This document shows positions 36,140 to 44,694 of a stretch of 64,000 nt of DNA, piece by piece. Under the pieces are notes generated by a model that saw nothing but the letters and a program-made list of their open reading frames with translations, had not been told where the DNA came from and made no database searches. The stretch comes from Streptomyces griseoloalbus (GTDB lineage Bacteria; Actinomycetota; Actinomycetes; Streptomycetales; Streptomycetaceae), in assembly GCA_014650015.1 (NCBI GenBank), contig BMUD01000025.1, positions 49,183-113,182 on the forward strand, given 5' to 3'. How positions within the stretch are numbered: position 1 is the stretch's first letter; each line of letters begins with the position of its first letter. Made by a program: the position numbers and the translations under genes.

Positions 36140-36168
36140 TTACTGAAAATGATTCCCATTTATATAAT
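36140..36168 (+). promoter_or_regulatory. Zur-type operator and promoter of the ribosomal protein genes
   Basis: TGAAAATGATTCCCAT (36144-36159) resembles the Streptomyces Zur box, an AT-rich palindrome with TGAAAATGATTTTCA-like core. On the plus strand TTACTG (36140-36145) and a perfect TATAAT (36163-36168) are spaced 17 bases apart, so zinc-loaded Zur would cover the -35 and spacer. The same site lies 14-29 bases upstream of the L33 start codon on the other strand, so both operons are probably controlled together. Confidence 0.75.
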
Positions 36169-36204
36169 GGTGTGGGAACGACTTCCGAGAGAGGTGCATC
36201 ACTC

Positions 36205-36441
36205 GTGTCCGCGCACTGCATGCTCACCGGCGCCCGGCCGGGCTTCGGCAACCGGATCTCCCACTCCCACCGGCGCACGTCCCGCCGCTTCGATCCGAAC
36301 ATCCAGACCAAGCGCTACTGGCTGCCGAGCGAGGGCCGTCACGTACGGCTGCGGCTGAGCACGAAGGGGATCAAGACGGTCGACACCATCGGGGTCGAGG
36401 CGGCGGTGGCGCGCATCCGCGCGCGCGGCGTGAAGGTCTGA
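36205..36441 (+). CDS. rpmB: 50S ribosomal protein L28 (alternative copy)
   Basis: The 78-residue protein from GTG 36205 contains the L28 core [39 protein letters not shown] and the end [11 protein letters not shown]-like [13 protein letters not shown]. Only one cysteine remains of the zinc-binding pairs. It is the first gene of the plus-strand, presumably zinc-repressed operon and is followed by S14. Confidence 0.94.
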   Translation: MSAHCMLTGARPGFGNRISHSHRRTSRRFDPNIQTKRYWLPSEGRHVRLRLSTKGIKTVDTIGVEAAVARIRARGVKV

Positions 36442-36502
36442 CGGAGAAGACGGACGGCCGGCGCGGGGAAGACGGAAAAGACGGAGAATACGGAGTACCG
36501 GC

Positions 36503-36808
36503 ATGGCGAAGAAGAGCAAGATCGCGAAGAACGAGCAGCGGCAGGAGATCGTCGCGCGGTACGCCGCGCGGCGGGCGGAGCTGAAGGAGATCATCCGGCG
36601 GCCGTCCGCCACGGCGGAGGAACGGGCGGCGGCACAGCGCGAGTTGCGTCGGCAGCCGCGTGACGCGAGCGCCACCCGGGTGCGCAACCGGGACCAGGTG
36701 GACGGCCGTCCGCGCGGGTACCTCCGGGCGTTCGGGCTCTCCCGCGTGGGCGTACGGGAACAGGCGCACGCGGGTTATCTGCCGGGGGTGCGCAAGGCTT
36801 CCTGGTAG
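36503..36808 (+). CDS. rpsN: 30S ribosomal protein S14 (zinc-independent)
   Basis: This 101-residue protein is the long, cysteine-free S14: [40 protein letters not shown] and [18 protein letters not shown]. It replaces the zinc-ribbon S14 in zinc starvation. It is 61 bases after L28 and ends the operon. Confidence 0.96.
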   Translation: MAKKSKIAKNEQRQEIVARYAARRAELKEIIRRPSATAEERAAAQRELRRQPRDASATRVRNRDQVDGRPRGYLRAFGLSRVGVREQAHAGYLPGVRKASW

Positions 36809-36828
36809 CGGCTTCTCGGGTGCCCTTG

Positions 36829-36938
36829 GGTGTGTGCGCTTCGGTGTGTGCGCTTCGGTGGGTGCCCTTCGGTGGGTGCCCTTCGGTGTGTGCCTTCGGC
36901 AAGCGGCTTCCGGTGTGTGGACTTCGGTGGGTGCCTTC
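36829..36938. repeat. Degenerate 14-bp tandem repeat
   Basis: About eight head-to-tail units of GGTGTGTGCGCTTC or GGTGGGTGCCCTTC follow each other, mostly at 14-base spacing, with two units one base short. They lie in the 290-base gap between the S14 gene and a lipoprotein gene. Nothing else is seen in the gap. Confidence 0.85.
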
Positions 36939-37098
36939 TGGCGAGCGCCCTCCTGTGAGCGCGTGACCCCACGGGGGTGCGAGGTCTGTCACGGGGGGCT
37001 GGTGGGCCGACTGGTGGTTCCTGTTAGCTGACTGCGGTCGTCCGGCCGACGGAGGGCCGTCCACAGCTAGGGGGCTTGCAGTGAATTCGGAGGCATCG

Positions 37099-37638
37099 GT
37101 GACGTACCCGCCCGCATCGCCGGCATCGCTCGCGTCCCGGTCCCGGCGCGCACGGGTCGCGGCCGCGGCCCTGGGCCTGGCCGGCGCGCTCGCGCTGACG
37201 GCATGCGGCGGGGACGGCTCCGACGGCTCGGGCGATTCCACGGCCGCCCCCACCCCGTCGGCCACGGCGACCGCGGACTCCGGCGGCGGCACGGGAGGTT
37301 CCGGCGCGAGCGGGGCCCCGGCGGGCGGGCTGGAGGGCAGTTGGCTCACCACCGCCGAGGGCAAGGCCGTCGTCCTGATGTTCGACGGCGAGGAGGCCGC
37401 CCTCTTCGCCACGGGCGGCACCGTGTGCAGCGGCACCGCCCGGGAGAGCGGCGGGACCCGGTCGATCCGCCTGAAGTGCCCGGCCGGGACCGGGGACCGG
37501 ACGAACGGCACGGTCGACTCCGTCGACAAGACCTCCCTGAAGGTCACGTGGGAGGGCGCCCTCGGCGCCGAGACCTACACCAAGGCCGAGGGCGGCACCC
37601 TCCCGACGGGGTTGCCGACGGCGGGGCCGGGATCGTAG
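37099..37638 (+). CDS. Small secreted lipoprotein of unknown function
   Basis: About 180 residues. A basic n-region (SRSRRARVAAA) and hydrophobic stretch end in the lipobox LALTACGG, followed by a Gly/Ser/Thr linker and a compact beta-rich domain with two cysteines (GGTVCSGT, RLKCPAGTG). It is exported and lipid-anchored. GTG 37099 has GGAGG five bases upstream; GTG 37081, six codons earlier and also preceded by AGGGGG, is the alternative. No relation to a named family is recognised. Confidence 0.8.
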   Translation: MTYPPASPASLASRSRRARVAAAALGLAGALALTACGGDGSDGSGDSTAAPTPSATATADSGGGTGGSGASGAPAGGLEGSWLTTAEGKAVVLMFDGEEAALFATGGTVCSGTARESGGTRSIRLKCPAGTGDRTNGTVDSVDKTSLKVTWEGALGAETYTKAEGGTLPTGLPTAGPGS

Positions 37639-37727
37639 ACCCGGCCCGTTCCCGTCGGCGGGCGGAATCGACGGCACGTGCGTGATGATGATCCACAAGC
37701 CCCTCCACGAACCCCCGAGGATCACTC

Positions 37728-38312
<585 letters not shown>

Positions 38313-38325
38313 CGATCGGCCCGCC

Positions 38326-39447
38326 TCACGGGAGGCGCGGGTGTGTCCCGACCTGCGCGTCGTCCGCCGCCCGCGCGCCCTCCTCCCAGCCCGCCGCATC
38401 GCTCACCCCGCGCAGCCGCGTGGTCGTCGTCTCCGGGAACAGCCGGTCCGTCCGGTCGGTGACCGCCACCGCGCGGGAGGCGAGGACCGGGAGCAGATCG
38501 TCGCTCACCTGCGACTCGGCGGCGGCCGCGAGACGCGTCCCCACGCGGTGGGCGTAGGCCGCGAGGAAGGACTGCCGGAACGTCTTGGTCCGTTTGCGTC
38601 CGCCCGCCCTCTGCGCGGCCTCCGCCTTGGTCATCGCGGTCGTGGCCTGCACCAGCAGTGAGGTGTAGAGGAGTTCGACCGCTTCCAGGTCGGTGGCGAA
38701 GCCGACCACGGTGGAGAAGCCGAGCGGTTCGTTCCACACGGCCCGGCAGTGGTTCGCGCCGGCGACCGCGTCCAGCAGCACCGCCTTGGCCTGCTCGTAC
38801 GGCGGCTCCACCCCGATCCGGCACGCGTCCGGCGTCTCGGCCGAGGGCGCCCGCGCGGCGAGCAGCGCCTCGTCGACGCTGTGCCGCGCCATCAGCTCCT
38901 GCGCCTTGGCGCTGAGCGCCTCCGCCTCCTCGGGGAACCCGGTCGCCTCCGCCTTGGCGAGCAGCGCTCGGATGCGTCCGAGCATGCGTGACTCCGGCCG
39001 CGGGTCCCCCGCACCCGGGCTCGGGGTCACCGCCTCGTCGAGGGGTTCGAGGGCGGGCAGGCGCAGCAGCAGGCGGTACAGCTCCAGCACGGCCGTGACG
39101 TACGAGAAGCGGTCGGCGCGCGGGGCGGGTTCCGTGCTCAGCGCGTCGAGCTGGGCTTGCCATCGGGGCCCGCGCGGCCGGTCGTCGTGCGGGCCCTGGG
39201 CGCGGATCAGCGCCGAGACGAGCCGCACGTGGACGTCGTCCAGCTCGCGCCCGACGATCCGTACGACGTCGGCCGGCTGCCAGCCGCGCCGCCAGGCGGT
39301 CGCGACGAACTCCTCGCCCCGGCGGGCGAGTTCGGCGTCGGCCGCCGGATCGGCGGCGAGCAGGGACGCGCCGGTGTCGAGGCCGGCGTCGGTGGCGTCG
39401 TAGAGGGCGGCCCGGAAGGCGCGGTCGACGGTGCTGGACGTACTCAC
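38326..39447 (-). CDS. DUF2786 protein
   Basis: The 373-residue protein has a DUF2786 segment, MLGRIRALLAKAEATGFPEE with AEALSAKAQELMARHSVDEAL, in the middle. Two helical regions flank it, the N-terminal one with WRRGWQPADVVRIVGREL. No catalytic residues are recognisable. GTG 39447 is preferred over an in-frame TTG at 39492. It diverges from the Clp_N-HTH gene with 87 bases between, and the inverted repeats in that gap may control both genes. Confidence 0.82.
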   Translation of the reverse strand: MSTSSTVDRAFRAALYDATDAGLDTGASLLAADPAADAELARRGEEFVATAWRRGWQPADVVRIVGRELDDVHVRLVSALIRAQGPHDDRPRGPRWQAQLDALSTEPAPRADRFSYVTAVLELYRLLLRLPALEPLDEAVTPSPGAGDPRPESRMLGRIRALLAKAEATGFPEEAEALSAKAQELMARHSVDEALLAARAPSAETPDACRIGVEPPYEQAKAVLLDAVAGANHCRAVWNEPLGFSTVVGFATDLEAVELLYTSLLVQATTAMTKAEAAQRAGGRKRTKTFRQSFLAAYAHRVGTRLAAAAESQVSDDLLPVLASRAVAVTDRTDRLFPETTTTRLRGVSDAAGWEEGARAADDAQVGTHPRLP

Positions 39448-39487
39448 GGGGCCGATCGTGCCATGCCGCGGGGATTCACCCGAAGGT

Positions 39488-39533
39488 GTCAACTTCGGGT
39501 TGACGCCCGCCGACTGTCAACCTACGGTTGACA
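39488..39533 (+). promoter_or_regulatory. Palindromic operator over a predicted leaderless promoter
   Basis: The 19-base perfect palindrome TGTCAACCTACGGTTGACA (39515-39533) ends one base before the ATG of the Clp_N-HTH gene. A second copy, GTCAACTTCGGGTTGAC, lies at 39488-39504. TTGACG (39500-39505) and TACGGT (39523-39528) are 17 bases apart and would start the transcript at or next to the ATG. The palindrome covers the -10 box, so a bound protein should block transcription. Confidence 0.65.
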
Positions 39534-39534
39534 C

Positions 39535-40296
39535 ATGACGACGAACCCAGCCATCAAGTCATCCGTGCGTCTCGACGACCTCATCGCGGCCATCAAGAAG
39601 GTCCACGAGGAGCCCCTCGAACAGCTTCAGGACGCGGTGCTCGCGGGCGAGCACCTCGGCGACGTGGCCGACCACCTGATCGGCCACTTCGTGGACCAGG
39701 CCCGACGCTCGGGCGCCTCCTGGACGGACATCGGCAGGAGCATGGGCGTCACCCGGCAGGCCGCCCAGAAGCGCTTCGTACCGAAGGAGAGCACCGACCT
39801 CGATCCGAGCCAGGGCTTCAGCCGCTACACGCCCCGCGCCCGCAACACGGTCATGGCCGCGCACAACGAGGCCCAGGCCGCACGCAACGCCGAGGGCCTC
39901 CCCGAGCACCTGGTCCTCGGTCTGCTGGCCGAGCCGCAGGGCCTGGCGGTGAAGGCGATCACCGAGCAGGGCGTCTCCGTGGAGGCGGTCCGCGAGGCCG
40001 CGCGCGCGGCGCTCCCGCCGGCCGTCGAGGAGGCTCCCGAGCTGGTGCCGTACGGCCCGGCGGCCAAGAAGGTCCTGGAACTCACCTTCCGCGAGGCCCT
40101 CCGCCTCGGCCACAACTACATCGGCACCGAGCACCTCCTGCTCGCCCTGCTCGAACACGAGAACGGCAAGGGCCTGCTCAGCGGTCTGGGCATCGACAAG
40201 GCCACCACCGAGCGGTACGTGGGCGAGATGCTCGCGCAGTTCGTCGAGACGCGGACGGAGGGCGAGGAGGCACCCGAGTCCTCACAGGAGGACTGA
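39535..40296 (+). CDS. HTH-Clp_N domain regulator
   Basis: The 253-residue protein has an N-terminal helical part and a helix-turn-helix at about residues 62-81 (SWTDIGRSMGVTRQAAQKRF). Two Clp_N repeats follow, at about 98-160 (YTPRARNTVMAAHNEAQAAR) and 172-235 (KKVLELTFREALRLGHNYIG, TEHLLLALL). There is no AAA+ ATPase domain, so this is not an unfoldase. It looks like a DNA-binding protein carrying the substrate- or adaptor-docking module of ClpC. No ribosome-binding site is visible and the promoter appears leaderless. Confidence 0.88.
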   Translation: MTTNPAIKSSVRLDDLIAAIKKVHEEPLEQLQDAVLAGEHLGDVADHLIGHFVDQARRSGASWTDIGRSMGVTRQAAQKRFVPKESTDLDPSQGFSRYTPRARNTVMAAHNEAQAARNAEGLPEHLVLGLLAEPQGLAVKAITEQGVSVEAVREAARAALPPAVEEAPELVPYGPAAKKVLELTFREALRLGHNYIGTEHLLLALLEHENGKGLLSGLGIDKATTERYVGEMLAQFVETRTEGEEAPESSQED

Positions 40297-40348
40297 TCGG
40301 AACCCGCGTATCAGCGTCAATGTCAGACCCTCCTGCCACACTCGCAGC

Positions 40349-42040
40349 ATGGCCGACCGGTGGGCGCTCGCTCCGGCCGAGGACGGTGGCGTGGACGTCG
40401 CCCCCCTCGGTCCGGACGGGCTGCCCGCCGGTCCGGTGCGGCGGGAGGCGGACCTCGCCGAAGCCGTGCGGAGCCGTCCCGGTGTCACGCGGTGGGTGTG
40501 GCGGTCCACCGCCGAGGTCTACCCGCGCCTGCTCGCCACGGGGGTGCGAGTGGAGCGGGGCTACGACATCGAGGCCGCCGAGACGCTCCTGCTCGGTCAC
40601 GAAGGCCGCTACGGGGAACCCCGCTCGGCCGCGGCAGCGCTGGCCCGGCTGCGCGGTGGCCCCGTACCGCCCGATCCGCCGCAGCGCCCGGCCGAACCGG
40701 GCGCCCAGTCATCCCTCTTCGAACCCCGGGGCGTCCCGCTGCCGCTGACCGACCTCCTCGCGGTCTACGCCGAGCAGCAGCGACGGACCGACGCGACCGC
40801 GCGCCCCGACCGGATGCGACTGCTGACGGCCGCCGAGTCGGCGGGGATGCTGGTCGCCGCGGAGATGAACCGCACGGGGCTGCCCTGGCGGGCGGACGTG
40901 CACCGCGCGGTGCTGCACGACCTGCTCGGCGAGCGGTACACGGGCGGTGGCGAGCCGCGCCGGCTCGCCGAGCTCGCCGACGAGGTGTCCGCCGCCTTCG
41001 GCCGCCGGGTGCGGCCCGATCTGCCGGCCGAGGTCGTCAAGGCCTTCGCACAGGCGGGCATCAAGGTCTCCTCGACCCGCCGCTGGGAGATCGAGTCCGT
41101 CGACCACCCGGCCGTGAAACCGCTGATCGAGTACAAGAGGCTGTACCGGATCTGGGTCGCGCACGGCTGGTCCTGGCTGCAGGACTGGGTGCGTGACGGC
41201 CGGTTCCGGCCGGAGTTCCTCGCGGGCGGCACCGTGACCGGCCGCTGGGTGACCAACGGCGGGGGCGCCCTGCAGATCCCCAAGGTGATCCGCCGCGCTG
41301 TCGTCGCCGACCCGGGCTGGCGGCTGGTCGTGGCCGACGCCGACCAGATGGAGCCCCGGGTACTGGCTGCCATCTCCCGCGACCCCGGGCTGATGGAGGT
41401 GGCCGGCCGGGAGACCGACCTGTACCAGTCGGTCTCCGACCACGCCTTCTCCGGCGACCGCGCCCAGGCCAAACTCGCCGTCCTCGGCGCTGTCTACGGC
41501 CAGACCTCGGGCGACGGTCTGAAGAACCTCGCCGCCCTCAGACGCCGCTTCCCCAAGGCGGTGGCCTACGTCGACGAGGCCGCCCGCGCGGGTGAGGAGG
41601 GCCGGCTCGTACGGACCTGGCTGGGCCGCACCTCCCCGCCGGCCGCCCGTACGACGGACGACGCGGTGGAGGAGGCGGGCATCCCCGTCGCGGAGGCGGA
41701 CCAGGCGTCCGACTCCCGCCCCTGGGTACCGGGCTACGCCTCGACCAACTCCCGTGCCCGTGGCCGCTTCGCCCGCAACTTCGTGGTCCAGGGCAGCGCG
41801 GCCGACTGGGCCCTGCTGCTGCTCGCCGCACTGCGGCGCACCCTGAGCGACATGGCGGCCGAACTGGTCTTCTTCCAGCACGACGAGGTGATCGTGCACT
41901 GTCCCGCCGAGGAGGCGGAGGCGGTGACTGCGGCGATCCGGCAGGCCGCTGACCTGGCGGGCCGGCTGACGTTCGGACAGACGCCGGTGCGGTTCCCGTT
42001 CACGACGGCGGTGGTGGAGTGCTATGCGGACGCCAAGTGA
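40349..42040 (+). CDS. Family A DNA polymerase without 5' nuclease (PolA-like)
   Basis: At 563 residues it is about two thirds the length of PolA. The polymerase motifs are present: motif A in VVADADQMEPRVLAAISRD, motif B in QAKLAVLGAVYGQTSG and motif C in FFQHDEVIVH. The N-terminal region is degenerate relative to the 3'-5' exonuclease, though such proteins are often labelled bifunctional exonuclease/polymerase. The motif B lysine and the catalytic aspartates of motifs A and C are in place, so polymerase activity is plausible. It follows the Clp_N-HTH gene after 52 bases. Confidence 0.87.
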   Translation: MADRWALAPAEDGGVDVAPLGPDGLPAGPVRREADLAEAVRSRPGVTRWVWRSTAEVYPRLLATGVRVERGYDIEAAETLLLGHEGRYGEPRSAAAALARLRGGPVPPDPPQRPAEPGAQSSLFEPRGVPLPLTDLLAVYAEQQRRTDATARPDRMRLLTAAESAGMLVAAEMNRTGLPWRADVHRAVLHDLLGERYTGGGEPRRLAELADEVSAAFGRRVRPDLPAEVVKAFAQAGIKVSSTRRWEIESVDHPAVKPLIEYKRLYRIWVAHGWSWLQDWVRDGRFRPEFLAGGTVTGRWVTNGGGALQIPKVIRRAVVADPGWRLVVADADQMEPRVLAAISRDPGLMEVAGRETDLYQSVSDHAFSGDRAQAKLAVLGAVYGQTSGDGLKNLAALRRRFPKAVAYVDEAARAGEEGRLVRTWLGRTSPPAARTTDDAVEEAGIPVAEADQASDSRPWVPGYASTNSRARGRFARNFVVQGSAADWALLLLAALRRTLSDMAAELVFFQHDEVIVHCPAEEAEAVTAAIRQAADLAGRLTFGQTPVRFPFTTAVVECYADAK

Positions 42041-43050
42041 TCAGCCCGTCTGCCGGCAGGCGTCCAACCGCCCGCGCGCGCAGTTCTTCCAGCACCGCGA
42101 TCCGTTGGCGAGATCTCCCGCCCACAGAAGACCGACGGGTCAGATGACCGGCGCCTCAGATGACCGGCGGCCGTCCCAGCCGGGTGAGCCGCCACACCGT
42201 CCGCCAGCGCATGGCCCGCCGCTCCCCGGCCGGCTCCCGCAGACCTTCCACGAATCCGCCGAACCAGGCCCGCAGCCCCCCCGCCCGACCGGTTCCGCAC
42301 CAGGGTGAGCAGCACCCACACCCCGAGATGGACGGGTACGAGCACGAGCGGCAGCCGCCGGCGGGCCAGCCACACCCGGTTCCGGGCGTTCACCCGGTAG
42401 TAGATGGCGTGCCGGGCGGGTGAGGTACGCGGGTGCTGGAGCAGGAGTTCGGGCACGTAGAGGATCCGCCACCCGGCGTCGACGGCGCGCCAGGCGAGGT
42501 CGGTCTCCTCGTGCGCGAAGAAGAACGCGGCGGGCCAGTCGCCGATCTCGTCGAGCATCGTCATCCGCAGCGCGTGCCCGCCGCCGAGGAATCCGGTGAC
42601 GTACCCGCCCCGCATCGGATCCGACCGCCCGACCCTGGGCACATGGCGCTGCTGGGTCTCCCCCAGCTCGTCGGCGATGCGGAATCCGACGACCCCGAGC
42701 CGCTCGTCGGAGGCGTACAGCTCCCGCACGCGGCGCAGCACGTCGGCGTCGACGAGCAGACCGTCGTCGTCCAGTTCGACGACGACATCGACGTCCCCGA
42801 ACTCCCGCAACCGCGCGATCGCCGCGTTCCGGCCGCCGGGGCAGCCGACGTTCTCCTCCAGCTCGACGGTGGTGACCTCGCCGGGCAGGGACAGCCGCCG
42901 GGCGAACTCGGGCAGCGGGCAGCCGTTGCCCACGATCACGATCCGCACGGGCGGGACGTCCTGCTTGGCCACGGACTCCAGCAGCGCGTCGACCTCGGCG
43001 GGCCGGTTCCCCATGGTCACCACGGCGACGGCGATCCTCGGCGTCTCCAT
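42022..43050 (-). CDS. Family 2 glycosyltransferase with a C-terminal frameshift
   Basis: The GT2 domain is intact from ATG 43048-43050: IAVAVVTMGNRPAEVDALLE, ENVGCPGGRNAAI, the DxD-type VVELDDDG and the acceptor-region FFFAHEETDLAWR. After residue 259 the frame leaves the expected path at a run of seven C (42276-42282, plus strand), giving a 342-residue product with an Arg/Gly-rich tail. With six C the frame would end at 42156 as a 297-residue protein with the sensible tail LRAWFGGFVEGLREP...RLTRLGRPPVI. This is a one-base change that could be real, phase-variable or a sequencing slip. Confidence 0.82.
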   Translation of the reverse strand: METPRIAVAVVTMGNRPAEVDALLESVAKQDVPPVRIVIVGNGCPLPEFARRLSLPGEVTTVELEENVGCPGGRNAAIARLREFGDVDVVVELDDDGLLVDADVLRRVRELYASDERLGVVGFRIADELGETQQRHVPRVGRSDPMRGGYVTGFLGGGHALRMTMLDEIGDWPAAFFFAHEETDLAWRAVDAGWRILYVPELLLQHPRTSPARHAIYYRVNARNRVWLARRRLPLVLVPVHLGVWVLLTLVRNRSGGGAAGLVRRIRGRSAGAGRGAAGHALADGVAAHPAGTAAGHLRRRSSDPSVFCGREISPTDRGAGRTARAGGWTPAGRRADHLASA

Positions 43051-43282
43051 GTCCCTCACCCCACTGCGACCGGCGACTCCGCTGACGGGCGATGCCAGCC
43101 GTTCACAGTGAGGACTCCCCAAGTACGCCCGCCGGTGGGCGGGTCACCCTGCCGGATCCGCACATCGCACGTCGCTGGGTGCGCCGGCCGACCGGGCCCA
43201 CGACGACACCGACGATCCGCGAGACCACCCACGCATCCATCGCCCCGGGCCGCACCCACATGTGACGGGGGTCACGCCAGAG

Positions 43283-43310
43283 GGAAAACTCGCCGTCCGT
43301 GCCCGGCGTC
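43283..43310 (+). promoter_or_regulatory. ECF-type promoter candidate of the sigma operon
   Basis: GGAAAA (43283-43288) and CGTC (43307-43310) are separated by 18 bases, similar to promoters read by ECF sigma factors. The inverted repeat GTGAC-GGGG-GTCAC (43262-43275) lies just upstream. Transcription would begin close to GTG 43319. Confidence 0.4.
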
Positions 43311-43318
43311 TAGCAGGC

Positions 43319-43879
43319 GTGAGATCAGTCAGGAAGGCACCGGGCGAGCTGGACGAGGAACGTCTCGTCCGGCTGGTGGCCAAGGGCGACCGGGCCGCGT
43401 TCGAGGAGCTGTACCGGCGCACCGCGCCGTGGCTGGCGGTGCGGCTGCGCCGCCGCTGTGCGGACGAGCAGATCGTCGCCGAGGTCATGCAGGAGACGTA
43501 TCTGGCGGTGTGGCGCGCGGCGGGTGCGTTCGCCGGGGCCGCGGCCGGAGGTACGGCCGTCGGCTGGCTGTGGACGATCGCCGCGCGCCGCCTCGTCGAC
43601 GCGTTCCGGCGCAGGGCCCACCACGCGGAGCCGCCGCCCGCGGCCGCCTCGCGGACCGTGGCGCCCGCCGCCGAGGAGGAGGTGCTCGCGGCGACCGTCG
43701 GAGGTGACGTCGGGGACGCGCTGCGCCGCCTCGCGCCGGAGCTCAGACAGGTACTGCAGGCCATGGTGCTCGACGGGATGTCCGTCCGGGAGACCGCGGT
43801 CCTGCTCGGGCTGCCCGAGGGGACCGTCAAGACCCGTGCCCGCCGGGCCCGGATCGCGATGCGGAAGGCGCTGGCATGA
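43319..43879 (+). CDS. ECF-type RNA polymerase sigma factor
   Basis: About 186 residues. Region 2 spans DRAAFEELYRRTAPWLAVRL to QETYLAVWRAAGAF and region 4 spans LRQVLQAMVLDGMSVRETAV to LPEGTVKTRARRARI. The linker is Ala-rich. It is the first gene of a five-gene run in which each start overlaps the previous stop by a few bases; the second encodes a zinc-type anti-sigma. GTG 43319 gives a normal family length; GTG 43262 would add 19 residues but lies within the presumed promoter. Confidence 0.9.
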   Translation: MRSVRKAPGELDEERLVRLVAKGDRAAFEELYRRTAPWLAVRLRRRCADEQIVAEVMQETYLAVWRAAGAFAGAAAGGTAVGWLWTIAARRLVDAFRRRAHHAEPPPAAASRTVAPAAEEEVLAATVGGDVGDALRRLAPELRQVLQAMVLDGMSVRETAVLLGLPEGTVKTRARRARIAMRKALA

Positions 43880-44694
43880 GCGGGGAACACGCGTCGGTGC
43901 GGATCATCGACGGTTACGCGCGCGGCGGCACGGACATCGCCGCCGACGAGGTGTGGGCCCTGGAGGCTCATCTGGAGGCGTGCCGGGTGTGCCGTGACCG
44001 GCTGTCGGCCGCCGTCGCGGCGCAGGCGCCGGCCGTGGTGGCGCTGGTCGACACCGTGTGGGCCGGCCTCGGACCCCGGCTGGCCGCCACCGCCGTGATG
44101 CCGCGCCGACGGCGCTGGGCGGCGCGGCTGTCGAGGTGGCTGACGCCCACCATGGTGCCGTGGCTGGCCATGGCCGTGAGCGTGACACTGCTCGCGCTGC
44201 TGCTGGACCTGGCCGACACCGCCCCCGGCGAGGTGTCGCTGGTGCTGCTGCTGGCCCCGGTCCTGCCCGTGTTCGGCGTCGCGGCGTCGTGGGCGCGCGG
44301 TCTGGACCCGGCGTACGAGCTGACGGCCTCCGCGCCGAGGGCGGGACTGTACCTGGTGCTGCGGCGCACCATGTCCGTGCTCGCCGTGGTCGTGCCCGCG
44401 CTGCTGGTGGGCGGATGGGCGACGGGGGTGACGGCCGCGCAGTGGCTGCTGCCCTGTCTGGCCTTCACCTCGACGACCCTGGCGCTCGGCGGTGTCGTCG
44501 GCGTGACCCGTGCCGCCGTGTCACTGGTGGCCGTGTGGGCCGCCGTGGTCGTGGCGCCGACCCTGGCCGCCAGCCGTACGGCCGTCGCCCTGCAGACGGG
44601 CGCTCTGCCTGTGTGGGGACTGATCCTCGCGCTCGGCATCGGTGTCGTGATCGCCCGCAGGGGCGCGTACTCCGTGCTGGAAGCCCATCGATGA
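43876..44694 (+). CDS. Membrane anti-sigma factor with zinc-finger motif
   Basis: The 272-residue protein has the ZAS motif His32-x3-Cys36-x2-Cys39 (AHLEACRVC) in a short cytoplasmic domain, then six or more membrane segments from about residue 95. Single-span anti-sigmas are more usual; this one ends as a polytopic protein. It is expected to hold the upstream-encoded sigma factor at the membrane. Its ATG overlaps the sigma stop (ATGA) and its own stop overlaps the ABC ATPase start. Confidence 0.88.
   Translation: MSGEHASVRIIDGYARGGTDIAADEVWALEAHLEACRVCRDRLSAAVAAQAPAVVALVDTVWAGLGPRLAATAVMPRRRRWAARLSRWLTPTMVPWLAMAVSVTLLALLLDLADTAPGEVSLVLLLAPVLPVFGVAASWARGLDPAYELTASAPRAGLYLVLRRTMSVLAVVVPALLVGGWATGVTAAQWLLPCLAFTSTTLALGGVVGVTRAAVSLVAVWAAVVVAPTLAASRTAVALQTGALPVWGLILALGIGVVIARRGAYSVLEAHR

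Noticed and set aside
34318-36808. Ribosomal proteins without zinc ligands taken as degenerate copies
   Set aside because: S18, L31, L33 and S14 are full length and cysteine-free, L28 is full length with a single cysteine, and all are clustered with a Zur-type site, which matches the zinc-independent paralogue set.
36829-36938. Short regular repeats as a CRISPR array
   Set aside because: The units are 14 bases, directly adjacent with no spacers, and no cas genes are near.
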